Assembly (NCBI GenBank): GCA_017550055.1
Contig: JAFYMM010000370.1
Span: 1 to 12,104 of the forward strand
Source of the DNA: Paludibacteraceae bacterium
GTDB lineage: Bacteria > Bacteroidota > Bacteroidia > Bacteroidales > Paludibacteraceae
Length of the DNA stretch: 12,104 nucleotides
Direction of reading: 5' to 3'
Of this stretch, positions 1 through 7,118 are shown piece after piece. Positions within the stretch are counted from its first letter, which is position 1. Each line of letters opens with the position of its first letter. The notes under the pieces were generated by a model. It made no database searches. It saw nothing but the letters and a program-made list of their open reading frames with translations, and was not told the origin of the DNA. The translations under genes and the position numbers were made by a program.

Positions 1-75
1 GGAAATTTTGTTTGTCTTTTGTTTATTTCCCACAGATAACACAGATTTTATTGATTTTTGCCATTTTTTCACCTT

Positions 76-97
76 CGGTTCAAAGACCGTTGGTTCG
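76..97. repeat. Direct repeat copy 1 (CAAAGACCGTTGGTTCG block)
   Basis: The 22-bp block at 76-97 reappears at 229-249 as a 21-bp version, differing by one missing A and one T/C change. Upstream context is also shared (T-run then GCCATT at 55-65 and 217-226). Both copies contain a CGGY...ACCG arm pair, so each could fold into a short hairpin. The origin of the repeat is unknown. Confidence 0.6.
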
Positions 98-228
98 GAT
101 TTAATAATTTTTCACTACGCTCAAGATTTTGTTTTGCTTAGGTTATAAAACCTTACTTATAACAAAATTCGCTCTTTGACTACGTCAAATTACTCCCTTC
201 GGTCGTGATTATTGCATTTTTCGCCATT

Positions 229-249
229 CGGCTCAAGACCGTTGGTTCG
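229..249. repeat. Direct repeat copy 2 (CAAGACCGTTGGTTCG block)
   Basis: This is the second copy of the block at 76-97, about 150 bp further on, followed by an extra TTCGG. The pair suggests duplication or two insertions of a short intergenic element that has since diverged. Confidence 0.6.
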
Positions 250-410
250 TTCGGCATAGTTCAAGCAGGCTTGACTCTGCTCTCACTTATCGCAATAAAT
301 CACTCTACGGATGACACAGATGCTATGCGGAGTTTTATATCGAACTGACGTTATTTATGTTTCCCGCAAACGGCAGCACGGATATTTAGGCATTGCTTTT
401 GTGATGATTA

Positions 411-448
411 AAAAAAATAGGCACAATGTGTTTTGTGCCTATTTTTTT
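411..448 (-). terminator. Bidirectional rho-independent terminator
   Basis: The arms at 411-426 (seven A, then TAGGCACAA) and 433-448 (TTGTGCCTA, then seven T) are perfectly complementary over 16 bp, with a 6-nt loop at 427-432. Read on the minus strand, the GGCACAA stem is followed by a run of T, the classic intrinsic terminator form. Because the arms end in A and T runs, it should also stop transcription arriving on the plus strand. It overlaps the TAA stop (447-449) of the GHL10 gene, so termination comes immediately after the last codon of the ABC-F/GHL10 unit. Confidence 0.92.
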
Positions 449-2240
449 ATATGATTACTTTTTGTGTTTGGTTGTTGATTTGTATAATGTATATGCCTTT
501 TGGAAGGTTGTTTATGTTTATTGTGTTGTTTGTTGTTTTTTTATAAACGATTTGTCCGCTGGTGTTGTAGATTGCGATTTTACTGCGTTTTTCTAGTTCG
601 ATTCGTATTCCGTCAGGGGTGTTGTAGATTGGTAGCGCAGGTGTTGAAATTGTTGTTTGTGTAGAAGTTGGGTCTTGGGATTCGTCGGTTTCTACTTTTG
701 CCCCAGAGTAAATATTTCCATATCGGTCGATTATTTTTACATTCCAAATCTTGCCTTCGTAGAGGTCGTTGTGTTTGAGAGTGTTAAATTCGGTAGAATA
801 TGTAATGCCTAATAAATTTTCGGGGATACAGCCTTTGCTTTGAGATAAATCTTTGTCGTAGCAATATATAGCAAATCGATAATTCTCTTTAGAGCAATCC
901 CATGTGAGTGTGTGTTGATTTTTGTCGAGAGTAAGATTTGTTACATCTGGAGCAGATGGCGCACGACGCCAAGAGATTGATGGCCAAAGTGCAATGTGTT
1001 GGAAATGATGCTCAGGTAGGTAGGTGTGATAGCCTTCGTCGTTGCTATTGAAATAGGTGTTTTTGCCATCACGATTTTGCCAATAGGTGTTGTTGTAGAA
1101 AATAGTGCCTTTGGCTTTGTTGTCTTCGCGGTTGACATTGATTTGGTTTGTGATATCAGCAGGAGGATTGAAGCGACCTCCGCTATTTTCGGCTACGTCA
1201 TTACTAGTGAATAGAGGACGGTTGTATTTACTAGCCAAATCGCTCCACCATTCGCATAAGGTTGCATAGTCTTGTCCTGAACTATATTTTGGACTTGATG
1301 CGAGCGAAGGCCAATAGAGTTGAGGCGAAATATAGTCGATATAGCCACGTTTGAGCCAAGCTGCAGCATCGCAATAGAGAGCCGAGTAGGCATCTTGACC
1401 AGATATGCCTGATGCAGGAGTGATTTTATCGTAAGATGTATGGTTCTCGTTGTAGACATAGCGAGTTTTGGTGCTATAAATGCCAAAAGGACCGATACCG
1501 AAACGGAGGTATGGTTTGTGGGCTTGTACGCTGTCAAGTACAGATTTTATAAGTATATTTACATTTTCACGGCGCCAATCGTTTATGTCGAGGTCGTGAG
1601 GATTATTGGCTGTGGTTTGGTGAGTTTCGTTTGCTGCATAAGCATTGTCGGGCATTGATTTATAGAAGTAGTCATCGAAGATGATGCCATCAATGTCGTA
1701 TTTTGTAATGATTTCGGTGATAACGTCGAGAGTGAGTTTGCGGACATCGGGATTGCCTGGGTCGAGGAATGCAGACGAGCCAGTGCCTATGCGCCAAGAG
1801 TCTTTGACTTGAGGGGCATTGATAGGATATTCGCCGATGCGGTAAGGGTTAATCCAAGCGTGAAGTTCGATGCCGCGTTTGTGGGCTTCTTCAATGGCAA
1901 AAGCTAATGGGTCGTAGCCAGGATTAGTGCCTCGAGTGCCTGTTAGTGCGCTTGACCATGGCTCGTATGATGATGCGTAGAGAGCATCGCCATGAGAGCG
2001 CACTTGGAGCATTATGGCATTGAGATTGCCTTGTTTGGCACGTTCGATGATAGTTATTAACTCGGCTTTTTGGGCAGCTATTTGAGTGGCGTTACCTTCT
2101 TTTGAGATTTTTGTTGTAGGCCAATCGATATTCCATACCGTAGCGACCCAAGAGGCGCGAAATTCTTTTTCTTGGGCATTTAGATTAATGCACAATGCAA
2201 AATTTATGATGCACAATAGTGAGAGAAATAATCTTTTCAT
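447..2240 (-). CDS. GHL10-family (DUF187) glycoside-hydrolase-like protein, T9SS-secreted
   Basis: This 597-residue protein is predicted to be exported and surface-displayed or released. Residues 1-23 form a signal peptide ending in NAQ. Residues 25 to about 420 match the glycosyl-hydrolase-like 10 family, a TIM-barrel relative of GH13, opening with FRASWVATVWNIDWP. Family motifs visible are SHGDALY (82-88), HAWINPYR (127-134), DGIIFDDYFY (184-193, with adjacent acids D189/D190), RFGIGPFGIY (246-255) and DYISPQLYW (302-310). A fibronectin-III-like module follows at about 428-515, then a Ser/Thr-rich linker. Residues 536-597 look like a type A T9SS sorting domain (IAIYNTSGQIVYKK, then LPKGIYIIQI and a VII end). 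The substrate cannot be told from sequence; the family is often linked to glycan or peptidoglycan processing. The start lies 5 nt after the ABC-F stop, so the two are probably cotranscribed and translationally coupled. The coding sequence of the signal peptide contains dispersed-repeat sequence. Confidence 0.93.
   Translation of the reverse strand: MKRLFLSLLCIINFALCINLNAQEKEFRASWVATVWNIDWPTTKISKEGNATQIAAQKAELITIIERAKQGNLNAIMLQVRSHGDALYASSYEPWSSALTGTRGTNPGYDPLAFAIEEAHKRGIELHAWINPYRIGEYPINAPQVKDSWRIGTGSSAFLDPGNPDVRKLTLDVITEIITKYDIDGIIFDDYFYKSMPDNAYAANETHQTTANNPHDLDINDWRRENVNILIKSVLDSVQAHKPYLRFGIGPFGIYSTKTRYVYNENHTSYDKITPASGISGQDAYSALYCDAAAWLKRGYIDYISPQLYWPSLASSPKYSSGQDYATLCEWWSDLASKYNRPLFTSNDVAENSGGRFNPPADITNQINVNREDNKAKGTIFYNNTYWQNRDGKNTYFNSNDEGYHTYLPEHHFQHIALWPSISWRRAPSAPDVTNLTLDKNQHTLTWDCSKENYRFAIYCYDKDLSQSKGCIPENLLGITYSTEFNTLKHNDLYEGKIWNVKIIDRYGNIYSGAKVETDESQDPTSTQTTISTPALPIYNTPDGIRIELEKRSKIAIYNTSGQIVYKKTTNNTININNLPKGIYIIQINNQTQKVII
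2186..2217 (-). repeat. Dispersed-repeat sequence inside the GHL10 signal-peptide codons
   Basis: On the plus strand ATGCACAAT occurs twice, at 2188-2196 and 2209-2217, in the codons for signal-peptide residues of roughly LCIINFALCIN. The 10-mer TAATGCACAA at 2186-2195 is the exact complement of TTGTGCATTA at 4240-4249, and the complement of CACAATGCA (2192-2200) occurs at 4229-4237. The spacer between rseP and the ABC-F gene therefore shares this sequence. I infer that an intergenic repeat, or gene conversion with one, contributed to this hydrophobic segment. Confidence 0.5.
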
Positions 2241-2245
2241 AATAC

Positions 2246-4150
2246 TTAGTTTAGTTCGTCGAGTTCGAGCCAGCGGAGTTCTTTTTCGTCGAGTAGGTCG
2301 GTTACTTCTTGGAAGCGTTGAGACTTTTGTACTAATTCGTCGTTTGAAAGAGTGCCAGAGGCAAGAGCTGTTTCTAATTCGGCTTTCTCTTTTTCGAGTG
2401 ATTCTATATCTTTAGTTAGCTGTTCGTATTCGCGTTTTTCGTTGAAGGAGAGTTTGCGTTTGCCTTCTGTGTTGCTGTTTTTAGGTTGCTGTGTTGTTGC
2501 TTGTTTGTGTTGATTAGATTTTTTTTCTAATTCGGCAAGTTCGCGTTCTTCCTCATCTTTGAGTTCTTTCCATTGACGGTAGTCGGTGTAGTTGCCTGGG
2601 AAGTCTTTGATTTTGCAATCGCCTTGGAATACGAGCATGTGGTCAACTACCTTATCCATAAAGAAACGGTCGTGACTGACAACGATGACACACCCCTTGA
2701 AGTTGATTAGATAGTCCTCAAGTACGTTGAGTGTTGCAATGTCGAGGTCGTTGGTAGGCTCGTCGAGAATGATGAAGTTAGGGCTACGCATCAACACGGT
2801 GCATAGATATAGTCGGCGACGTTCGCCACCAGAGAGTTTGGCGATGTAGTCGTGTTGCTTTTCAGGAGGAAATAAGAAGTGATTGAGGAACTGAGTAGCA
2901 GTCATTTTGCGACCACCTCCTAAATCTACCTCTTCGGCTATTTGGCGCACAGCATCAATAACCTTCATGCCATCGTTGAACTGTATGCCTGATTGGCTAT
3001 AATAGGCAAATTTTACGGTTTCGCCAATATCGAAACGACCACTATCGGGAGCAACTTCGCCAAGGAGCATCTTGAGGAAGGTAGATTTACCTGTGCCATT
3101 TTTGCCTACAATGCCGAGTTTTTCGTAGCGAGAGAAGTTGTAGTAGAAATTATCGAGAATCTTGTAGTCGCCAAAGGCCTTGCTAATATATTGTGCTTCG
3201 AATATTTTAGAGCCGAGATATGCTGATTTAACACCAAGAGAGACTTGTTTTTCGGCAATACGCTGTTTGGCACGTTGCTCGATTTCGTAGAACGCATCGA
3301 TGCGAGAGCGAGATTTATGACCACGTGCTTGAGGTTGGCGACGCATCCAATCAAGTTCGGTGCGATAGAGATTCTTTGCACGGGCAGTTTCGGCATTGAA
3401 ATTGGCTATGCGAGCATCTCGTTTTTCGAGATAGTAGCTATAGTTGCCTTTGTAGTGGAAAAGTTGATGTTGGTCTATTTCGAGAATATCGGTGCAGACA
3501 TTGTCGAGGAAATAGCGGTCGTGAGTGACCATGAGGATGGTCATCTTTGAGTGGTTGAGAAAATCTTCGAGCCATTCAACCATTTCGAGATCGAGGTGGT
3601 TGGTAGGCTCGTCAAGCAAGATTAGGTCGGGCTCGGTGATGAGTACGTTAGCAAGAGCTAAGCGTTTTTGTTGTCCACCCGATAGTTGTTCTACTGGTTG
3701 CTCAAGGTTGTGTATGTTGAGTTTACCAAGAATTTGCTTGATGCGTACTTCATAGTCCCAAGCATTGAGACGGTCCATATTTGCCATAGCGATTTGGATT
3801 TCTTCGCTATAAGCGGGGTCGTCGGCATGGGTTTCGATAAGATTTTCGTAGTGAGCAATGGCTTTGACTACATCGTTGTCAGAAGCAAAGCAAGCTTGAC
3901 TCACGGTCATGCCAGGCTGGAAGTCGGGGTCTTGGGTAAGACAACCAACACGGATATCGCGACGATAGGTAATAGTGCCACTGTCTTGAGATTCGCGACC
4001 AGTGAGTAGGTTGAGTAGGGTAGTTTTGCCCGTGCCATTTTGGGCAATGAGAGCTACTCGTTGCCCTTGGTCGATACCAAAACTGATATTTTCGAATAGT
4101 AGGCGGTCGCCAAAAGATTTGGTGAGATTTTCTACTTGTAAGTAAACCAT
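2246..4150 (-). CDS. ABC-F family ATPase (Uup/EttA-like, duplicated ATP-binding cassettes)
   Basis: This 634-residue soluble protein has two ABC cassettes and no membrane segments, which defines the ABC-F class. Members act on ribosomes as translation factors, and some protect against antibiotics. Cassette 1: Walker A AQNGTGKT (36-43), LSGGQ (156-160), Walker B LILLDE (176-181), switch His in THDRYF (209-214). Cassette 2: Walker A GKNGTGKS (349-356), LSGGE (439-443), Walker B FIILDE (459-464), SHDRFF (492-497). The inter-cassette linker (about 245-300) carries the basic WMRRQPQARGHKSRSRID stretch. A Lys/Glu-rich C-terminal tail from about 528 ends in a coiled coil (570-634), as in Uup-type proteins. 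The first Walker A begins with Ala instead of Gly; every other catalytic motif is intact. The tail favours Uup over EttA, but whether this is a housekeeping or resistance type cannot be decided. It is followed by the GHL10 gene after 5 nt. Confidence 0.94.
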   Translation of the reverse strand: MVYLQVENLTKSFGDRLLFENISFGIDQGQRVALIAQNGTGKTTLLNLLTGRESQDSGTITYRRDIRVGCLTQDPDFQPGMTVSQACFASDNDVVKAIAHYENLIETHADDPAYSEEIQIAMANMDRLNAWDYEVRIKQILGKLNIHNLEQPVEQLSGGQQKRLALANVLITEPDLILLDEPTNHLDLEMVEWLEDFLNHSKMTILMVTHDRYFLDNVCTDILEIDQHQLFHYKGNYSYYLEKRDARIANFNAETARAKNLYRTELDWMRRQPQARGHKSRSRIDAFYEIEQRAKQRIAEKQVSLGVKSAYLGSKIFEAQYISKAFGDYKILDNFYYNFSRYEKLGIVGKNGTGKSTFLKMLLGEVAPDSGRFDIGETVKFAYYSQSGIQFNDGMKVIDAVRQIAEEVDLGGGRKMTATQFLNHFLFPPEKQHDYIAKLSGGERRRLYLCTVLMRSPNFIILDEPTNDLDIATLNVLEDYLINFKGCVIVVSHDRFFMDKVVDHMLVFQGDCKIKDFPGNYTDYRQWKELKDEEERELAELEKKSNQHKQATTQQPKNSNTEGKRKLSFNEKREYEQLTKDIESLEKEKAELETALASGTLSNDELVQKSQRFQEVTDLLDEKELRWLELDELN

Positions 4151-4159
4151 TATTTATTC

Positions 4160-4248
4160 AATTCATAATTCACAATTCACAATTCATAATTATAGAATGA
4201 TTTAATGCTGAAGATTAATTATGAATTATGCATTGTGAATTGTGCATT
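4160..4248. repeat. 33-bp imperfect inverted repeat in the rseP/ABC-F spacer
   Basis: Arms 4160-4192 and 4216-4248 pair without gaps at 29 of 33 positions, around a 23-nt centre (4193-4215). The inner 12 bp (AATTCATAATTA / TAATTATGAATT) are perfect. Each arm is itself made of CAATTCA/ATAATTCA-type short words. TATTTA flanks the structure at 4151-4156 and 4248-4253; this could be a target-site duplication, but in sequence this AT-rich it could also be chance. No T-run follows on the minus strand, so it does not look like a terminator. It ends 10 nt before the ABC-F start codon and could influence its translation, or the stability of the upstream transcript, in a REP-like manner. Confidence 0.8.
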
Positions 4249-4250
4249 AT

Positions 4251-5744
4251 TTAAAATTTTCTTAATATAAGTTTGATGAGGTCGTTGCCGTTGGCGAAGA
4301 TGAGTAGGGCAAGGAGTAGGAACATGCCGATGTTAGATGCTACTTCCATGAATTTGTCGCTTGGTTTACGACCTGTGAGCATTTCGTAGATGAGCATAAG
4401 GAAATAGCCACCATCGAGCACTGGGATAGGGAGGAAATTCATAAAAGCTAAAGCAATAGAGATGAATGCAGTGAAGCTCCAGAATATGCTCCAATCCCAA
4501 GTAGATGGGAACATATTGCCGATAGCAACAAAGCCTCCGACCGATTGAGCTCCGGCTTTGGTGAAGACAAGGCGGAATTGCTTGATATAGCTAACTAAGC
4601 CTTCCCAACCTTTGATAATACCTGCAGGGAAAGATTCGAAGAATCCGTATTTAATCTGTTTTGCTTTGAAATATGAAGAAGGGTCTTTTATTTGTACCCC
4701 GATTTTGCCATCTTCGGTTAGAGTGATAGCGGTGTGCATAAGAGAATCGGCACGCACAAAGTCGAGGGTGATGGTTTCGTTTTTGTGTTTGCCTAACTCT
4801 GTTACGATATCACTATAGGCAGGGAGAGAAAGGCTGTTGATGCCGACTATGCTGTCGTTTGGTTGTAAATTAGCCTTTTCTGCTGGAGTGTTAGGGGCGA
4901 TGGTTCCTACGACGAAAGGCATACGTAGGAATGTCAATTTTGCATCGTTGGCAGCTACTATTTGTTCGCCGAAGTTCTTTGGAAGAGTGATATTTACCTC
5001 TTCACCATTGCGGAGAACTACGATGTTGCATTTGCCTTCGATTACGATTTTGTTGACAATATCACGTTCGTCTTCGATAGTTTCGCCATCGACAGTGAGT
5101 ATGCGGTCGCCATTTTGGAAGCCATTGTTGAGAGCTGTTTGGCAATAGTCATAGCCGAGGCAGGCTTCTTGTGTAGGGATATAACTTTCGCCCCAAGTGT
5201 AGAGCATCATGGCATAGATGATGGCAGCTGTGATGAAGTTCATGAGTACGCCACCAGCGATGATGAACATACGTTGCCATGCTGGGCGAGAACGGAATTC
5301 CCAAGGTTTTACTTCGGCCGAGAGCATAGAAGCGTCGGTAGTTTCGTCGGCCATACCATCGATAGTGCAGTAGCCTCCGAGAGGTACCCAACCGATACCC
5401 CATTCGGTAGTTTCGGGATATTTGCGCCAGTCGCCATCTGCGAGTTCGCTAAGAGGAGCAGGTTCCATGATTGGACGGCCTTTTTTGTCGGTACGAGGCA
5501 CACCGAATTCGTCAACCGATTGGCGAGTGTGGTCAGGTAAGTTTTTAGCAAAGAAGCGAAATTGCCATTTGCCATTGATTTTTTTTGCTCTGAATATAGA
5601 GAAATTTGGGTTGAAGAATAGATAGAATTTGTTGACACGAACCTTGAATAAGCGGGCAAAGCCGAAGTGGCCAAGTTCGTGAACGAATACGAGAATAGAG
5701 AGTGCTAATACTAATTGAAGGGCTTTAATTAAGACTGTTTCCAT
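4251..5744 (-). CDS. rseP: RseP-type site-2 intramembrane zinc metalloprotease
   Basis: RseP cleaves membrane-bound substrates such as anti-sigma factors or remnant signal peptides within the inner membrane. I start it at the ATG at 5744 (METVLIKALQ), giving 497 residues. An in-frame ATG at 5792 would add 16 residues, but these fall in repeat-containing spacer and precede the conserved first helix. Visible features are HELGH (22-26) in the first membrane helix, the VPLGGYC loop (120-126), a helix with GGVLMN (164-169), two PDZ-like regions (about 195-265 and 270-350), MNFLPIPVLDGG (435-446) supplying the third zinc ligand Asp444, and a final helix at about 470-485. Residues 50-115 form a charged insertion before the GGY loop, longer than in E. 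coli RseP. It lies downstream of dxr, an association also seen in other bacteria where both sit in an envelope-biogenesis cluster. Confidence 0.95.
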   Translation of the reverse strand: METVLIKALQLVLALSILVFVHELGHFGFARLFKVRVNKFYLFFNPNFSIFRAKKINGKWQFRFFAKNLPDHTRQSVDEFGVPRTDKKGRPIMEPAPLSELADGDWRKYPETTEWGIGWVPLGGYCTIDGMADETTDASMLSAEVKPWEFRSRPAWQRMFIIAGGVLMNFITAAIIYAMMLYTWGESYIPTQEACLGYDYCQTALNNGFQNGDRILTVDGETIEDERDIVNKIVIEGKCNIVVLRNGEEVNITLPKNFGEQIVAANDAKLTFLRMPFVVGTIAPNTPAEKANLQPNDSIVGINSLSLPAYSDIVTELGKHKNETITLDFVRADSLMHTAITLTEDGKIGVQIKDPSSYFKAKQIKYGFFESFPAGIIKGWEGLVSYIKQFRLVFTKAGAQSVGGFVAIGNMFPSTWDWSIFWSFTAFISIALAFMNFLPIPVLDGGYFLMLIYEMLTGRKPSDKFMEVASNIGMFLLLALLIFANGNDLIKLILRKF

Positions 5745-5774
5745 TTTATTTATGTTTGTTTTTTTAGTAATAAA

Positions 5775-5793
5775 TTTTAGACAGAATGCCATA
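5775..5793. repeat. 19-bp direct repeat copy 1 (TTTTAGACAGAATGCCATA)
   Basis: This sequence matches 5877-5895 at 18 of 19 positions, 102 bp away. It contains the in-frame ATG complement at 5790-5792 that would extend rseP upstream, which is one reason I reject that start. Confidence 0.7.
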
Positions 5794-5823
5794 AAGACAA
5801 ATTTTTCATTACATACGCCTTGT

Positions 5824-5932
5824 TACGTCTGCGACGTATCTTAGCGGAAGAATGACAGACCGTCTGGATTTATTTTTTTTAGACAGAATGCTATAGAGGG
5901 GACTTCTATAAATTCTTCATATACATGTATAT
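5824..5932. other. dxr-rseP spacer with several small inverted repeats
   Basis: The 209-nt spacer between the dxr stop and the rseP start encodes no protein I can support. It holds TACGTC-TGC-GACGTA (5824-5838), CAGAC-C-GTCTG (5856-5866), TATAGA-7 nt-TCTATA (5892-5910) and the 14-bp palindrome ATATACATGTATAT (5919-5932). None is followed by a T-run on the minus strand, so I do not call a terminator. No TAnnTTTG promoter element is visible for rseP. The density of small dyads suggests decayed repeat elements or mRNA-processing hairpins. Confidence 0.5.
5877..5895. repeat. 19-bp direct repeat copy 2 (TTTTAGACAGAATGCTATA)
   Basis: This is the second copy of the 5775-5793 sequence, with one C/T difference. 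The pair brackets about 83 bp that includes two small perfect dyads, so the bracketed segment could be a short inserted or duplicated element. Confidence 0.7.
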
Positions 5933-5953
5933 TGTTATGTCTAAATTATAAAT

Positions 5954-7105
5954 TTATCGAATAAACTCGGCGGAGAGGATGCGAGTTTCGCGGTCGCAGG
6001 CTACGTAGTCTTCGTAGGTAGGTTGAGAGATGAATGCCATGCGAGACATGACTTGTTCGATGACGTTGCTCATTTCGAGGAATCCGATTTGGTCGTTGAG
6101 ATAGGCAGCAACGACTACTTCGTTGGCAGCGTTGAGTACGCAAGGCATATTGCCACCACGATTGAGAGCTTCGAATGCGAGTGCGAGATTGCGGAAGCGA
6201 GTAGTGTCGGGTTGCTCGAATGTGAGGCTTGTGCATTTAGCAAAATCGAGACGCTCGAAAGATGCTTGTACGCGAGTAGGGTAAGTTAGAGCGTATTGTA
6301 TAGGCAAACGCATATCGGGTAGTCCCATTTGGGCTTTGATGCTACTATCGCGGAATTGGACCATTGAGTGAATGATGGATTGCGGGTGGATGACTACGTC
6401 GATTTGGTCGGGACGGAGTCCGAAGAGCCATTTGGCTTCGATGACTTCGAACCCTTTGTTCATGAGTGTGGCTGAGTCGATAGTGATTTTAGCACCCATT
6501 TGCCAAGTAGGATGTTTGAGAGCATCGGCAGCTTTGACGTGGCGGAGTTGTTCGAGCGAGTAGTTGCGGAATGGACCGCCAGAGGCTGTGAGTATGATTT
6601 TTTCGACCTCGTCGTCGTGTTCGCCTACAAGGCATTGGAAAATTGCGCCATGCTCAGAGTCGACAGGGAGAATGGCTGCGTGGTATTCTTGCACGAGGCG
6701 AGTGATGAGGTCGCCAGCTACGACAAGAGTTTCTTTGTTGGCAAGGGCAATGCGTTTGCCTGCTTTGACAGCAGCGATTGTTGGGGCAAGGCCAGAGTAG
6801 CCTACCATTGCGGTAACGACGGTGGTTACGGCATCCATGGCTGCGACTTGGGCAATGGCATCACGACCAGCGAATACTTTGATAGGGAGGTCGGCGAGAG
6901 CTTCTTTGAGCGTGTTGTAGTGGGCTTCGTTGCCTACGACTACTACTTCGGGATTGAATTCTCGCGCTTGGGCTATGAGTTTGTCTATACTATTGTTGGC
7001 AGTGATGGCATAGACATCGAATAGGTCGGGATTCTCGCGAACTACGTCGAGGGTTTGTGTGCCTATTGAGCCAGTAGAGCCAAGTATAGCTAAAGATTGT
7101 TTCAT
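5954..7105 (-). CDS. dxr: 1-deoxy-D-xylulose-5-phosphate reductoisomerase
   Basis: Dxr carries out the first committed step of the MEP pathway: NADPH-dependent isomerisation and reduction of DXP to 2-C-methyl-D-erythritol 4-phosphate, for isoprenoids including undecaprenyl carriers. The start at 7105 (MKQSLAILGS) places the NADPH loop GSTGSIG at residues 9-15 and gives 383 residues, close to the family norm. An open frame continues upstream to 7228, but the extra 41 residues are encoded by the dyad-rich leader. Other family motifs are LANKETLV (121-128), PVDSEH (147-152, metal ligands D149 and E151), ASGGPFR (174-180), KHPTWQMG (197-204), MNKGFEVIEA (215-224, third metal ligand E220) and PQSIIHSMV (241-249). 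All expected catalytic residues are present, so the enzyme should be active and is the known target of fosmidomycin. It lies between the LytM gene and rseP. Confidence 0.97.
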   Translation of the reverse strand: MKQSLAILGSTGSIGTQTLDVVRENPDLFDVYAITANNSIDKLIAQAREFNPEVVVVGNEAHYNTLKEALADLPIKVFAGRDAIAQVAAMDAVTTVVTAMVGYSGLAPTIAAVKAGKRIALANKETLVVAGDLITRLVQEYHAAILPVDSEHGAIFQCLVGEHDDEVEKIILTASGGPFRNYSLEQLRHVKAADALKHPTWQMGAKITIDSATLMNKGFEVIEAKWLFGLRPDQIDVVIHPQSIIHSMVQFRDSSIKAQMGLPDMRLPIQYALTYPTRVQASFERLDFAKCTSLTFEQPDTTRFRNLALAFEALNRGGNMPCVLNAANEVVVAAYLNDQIGFLEMSNVIEQVMSRMAFISQPTYEDYVACDRETRILSAEFIR

Positions 7106-7118
7106 TTTGTTTGTTTTT

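Larger units (their letters stand above)
1..409. other. Non-coding AT-rich region with decayed short repeats
   Basis: I see no gene here: no frame combines a start, reasonable length and a recognisable protein. The stretch holds degenerate copies of short motifs. A block reading CGGTTCAAAGACCGTTGGTTCG-like sequence occurs at about 76-97 and again, with one base missing and one changed, at 229-249. Each copy is preceded by a T-run and GCCATT. A CACAGATNACACAGAT-like motif occurs at 31-46, about 308-321, and weakly around 376-384. Small inverted repeats are present: TTTGAC-TAC-GTCAAA at 175-189, CAAGC-AG-GCTTG at 262-273, and a compound hairpin at 126-168 (outer arms ATTTTGTT/AACAAAAT, inner AGGTT-ATAA-AACCT). 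The region follows the last gene of a minus-strand run and its terminator, so it may be an accumulation site for intergenic repeats. No function is claimed. Confidence 0.6.

Noticed and set aside
4160..4248. The large hairpin as an intrinsic terminator for rseP
   Set aside because: The stem is AT-rich with several mismatches and no T-run follows in the direction of transcription; the ABC-F start comes 10 nt later.
4962..5540. A 192-codon open frame on the plus strand
   Set aside because: It lies entirely opposite the well-supported rseP gene, shows no recognisable domain, and its composition is what the complement of rseP codons would give.
5745..5792. A 16-residue N-terminal extension of rseP
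   Set aside because: Its ATG lies inside one copy of the 19-bp repeat, and the residues precede the conserved first helix without adding any family feature.
6500..7024. A 174-codon open frame on the plus strand
   Set aside because: It is antisense to dxr, whose motifs are all intact on the other strand; no domain or plausible start context is seen.
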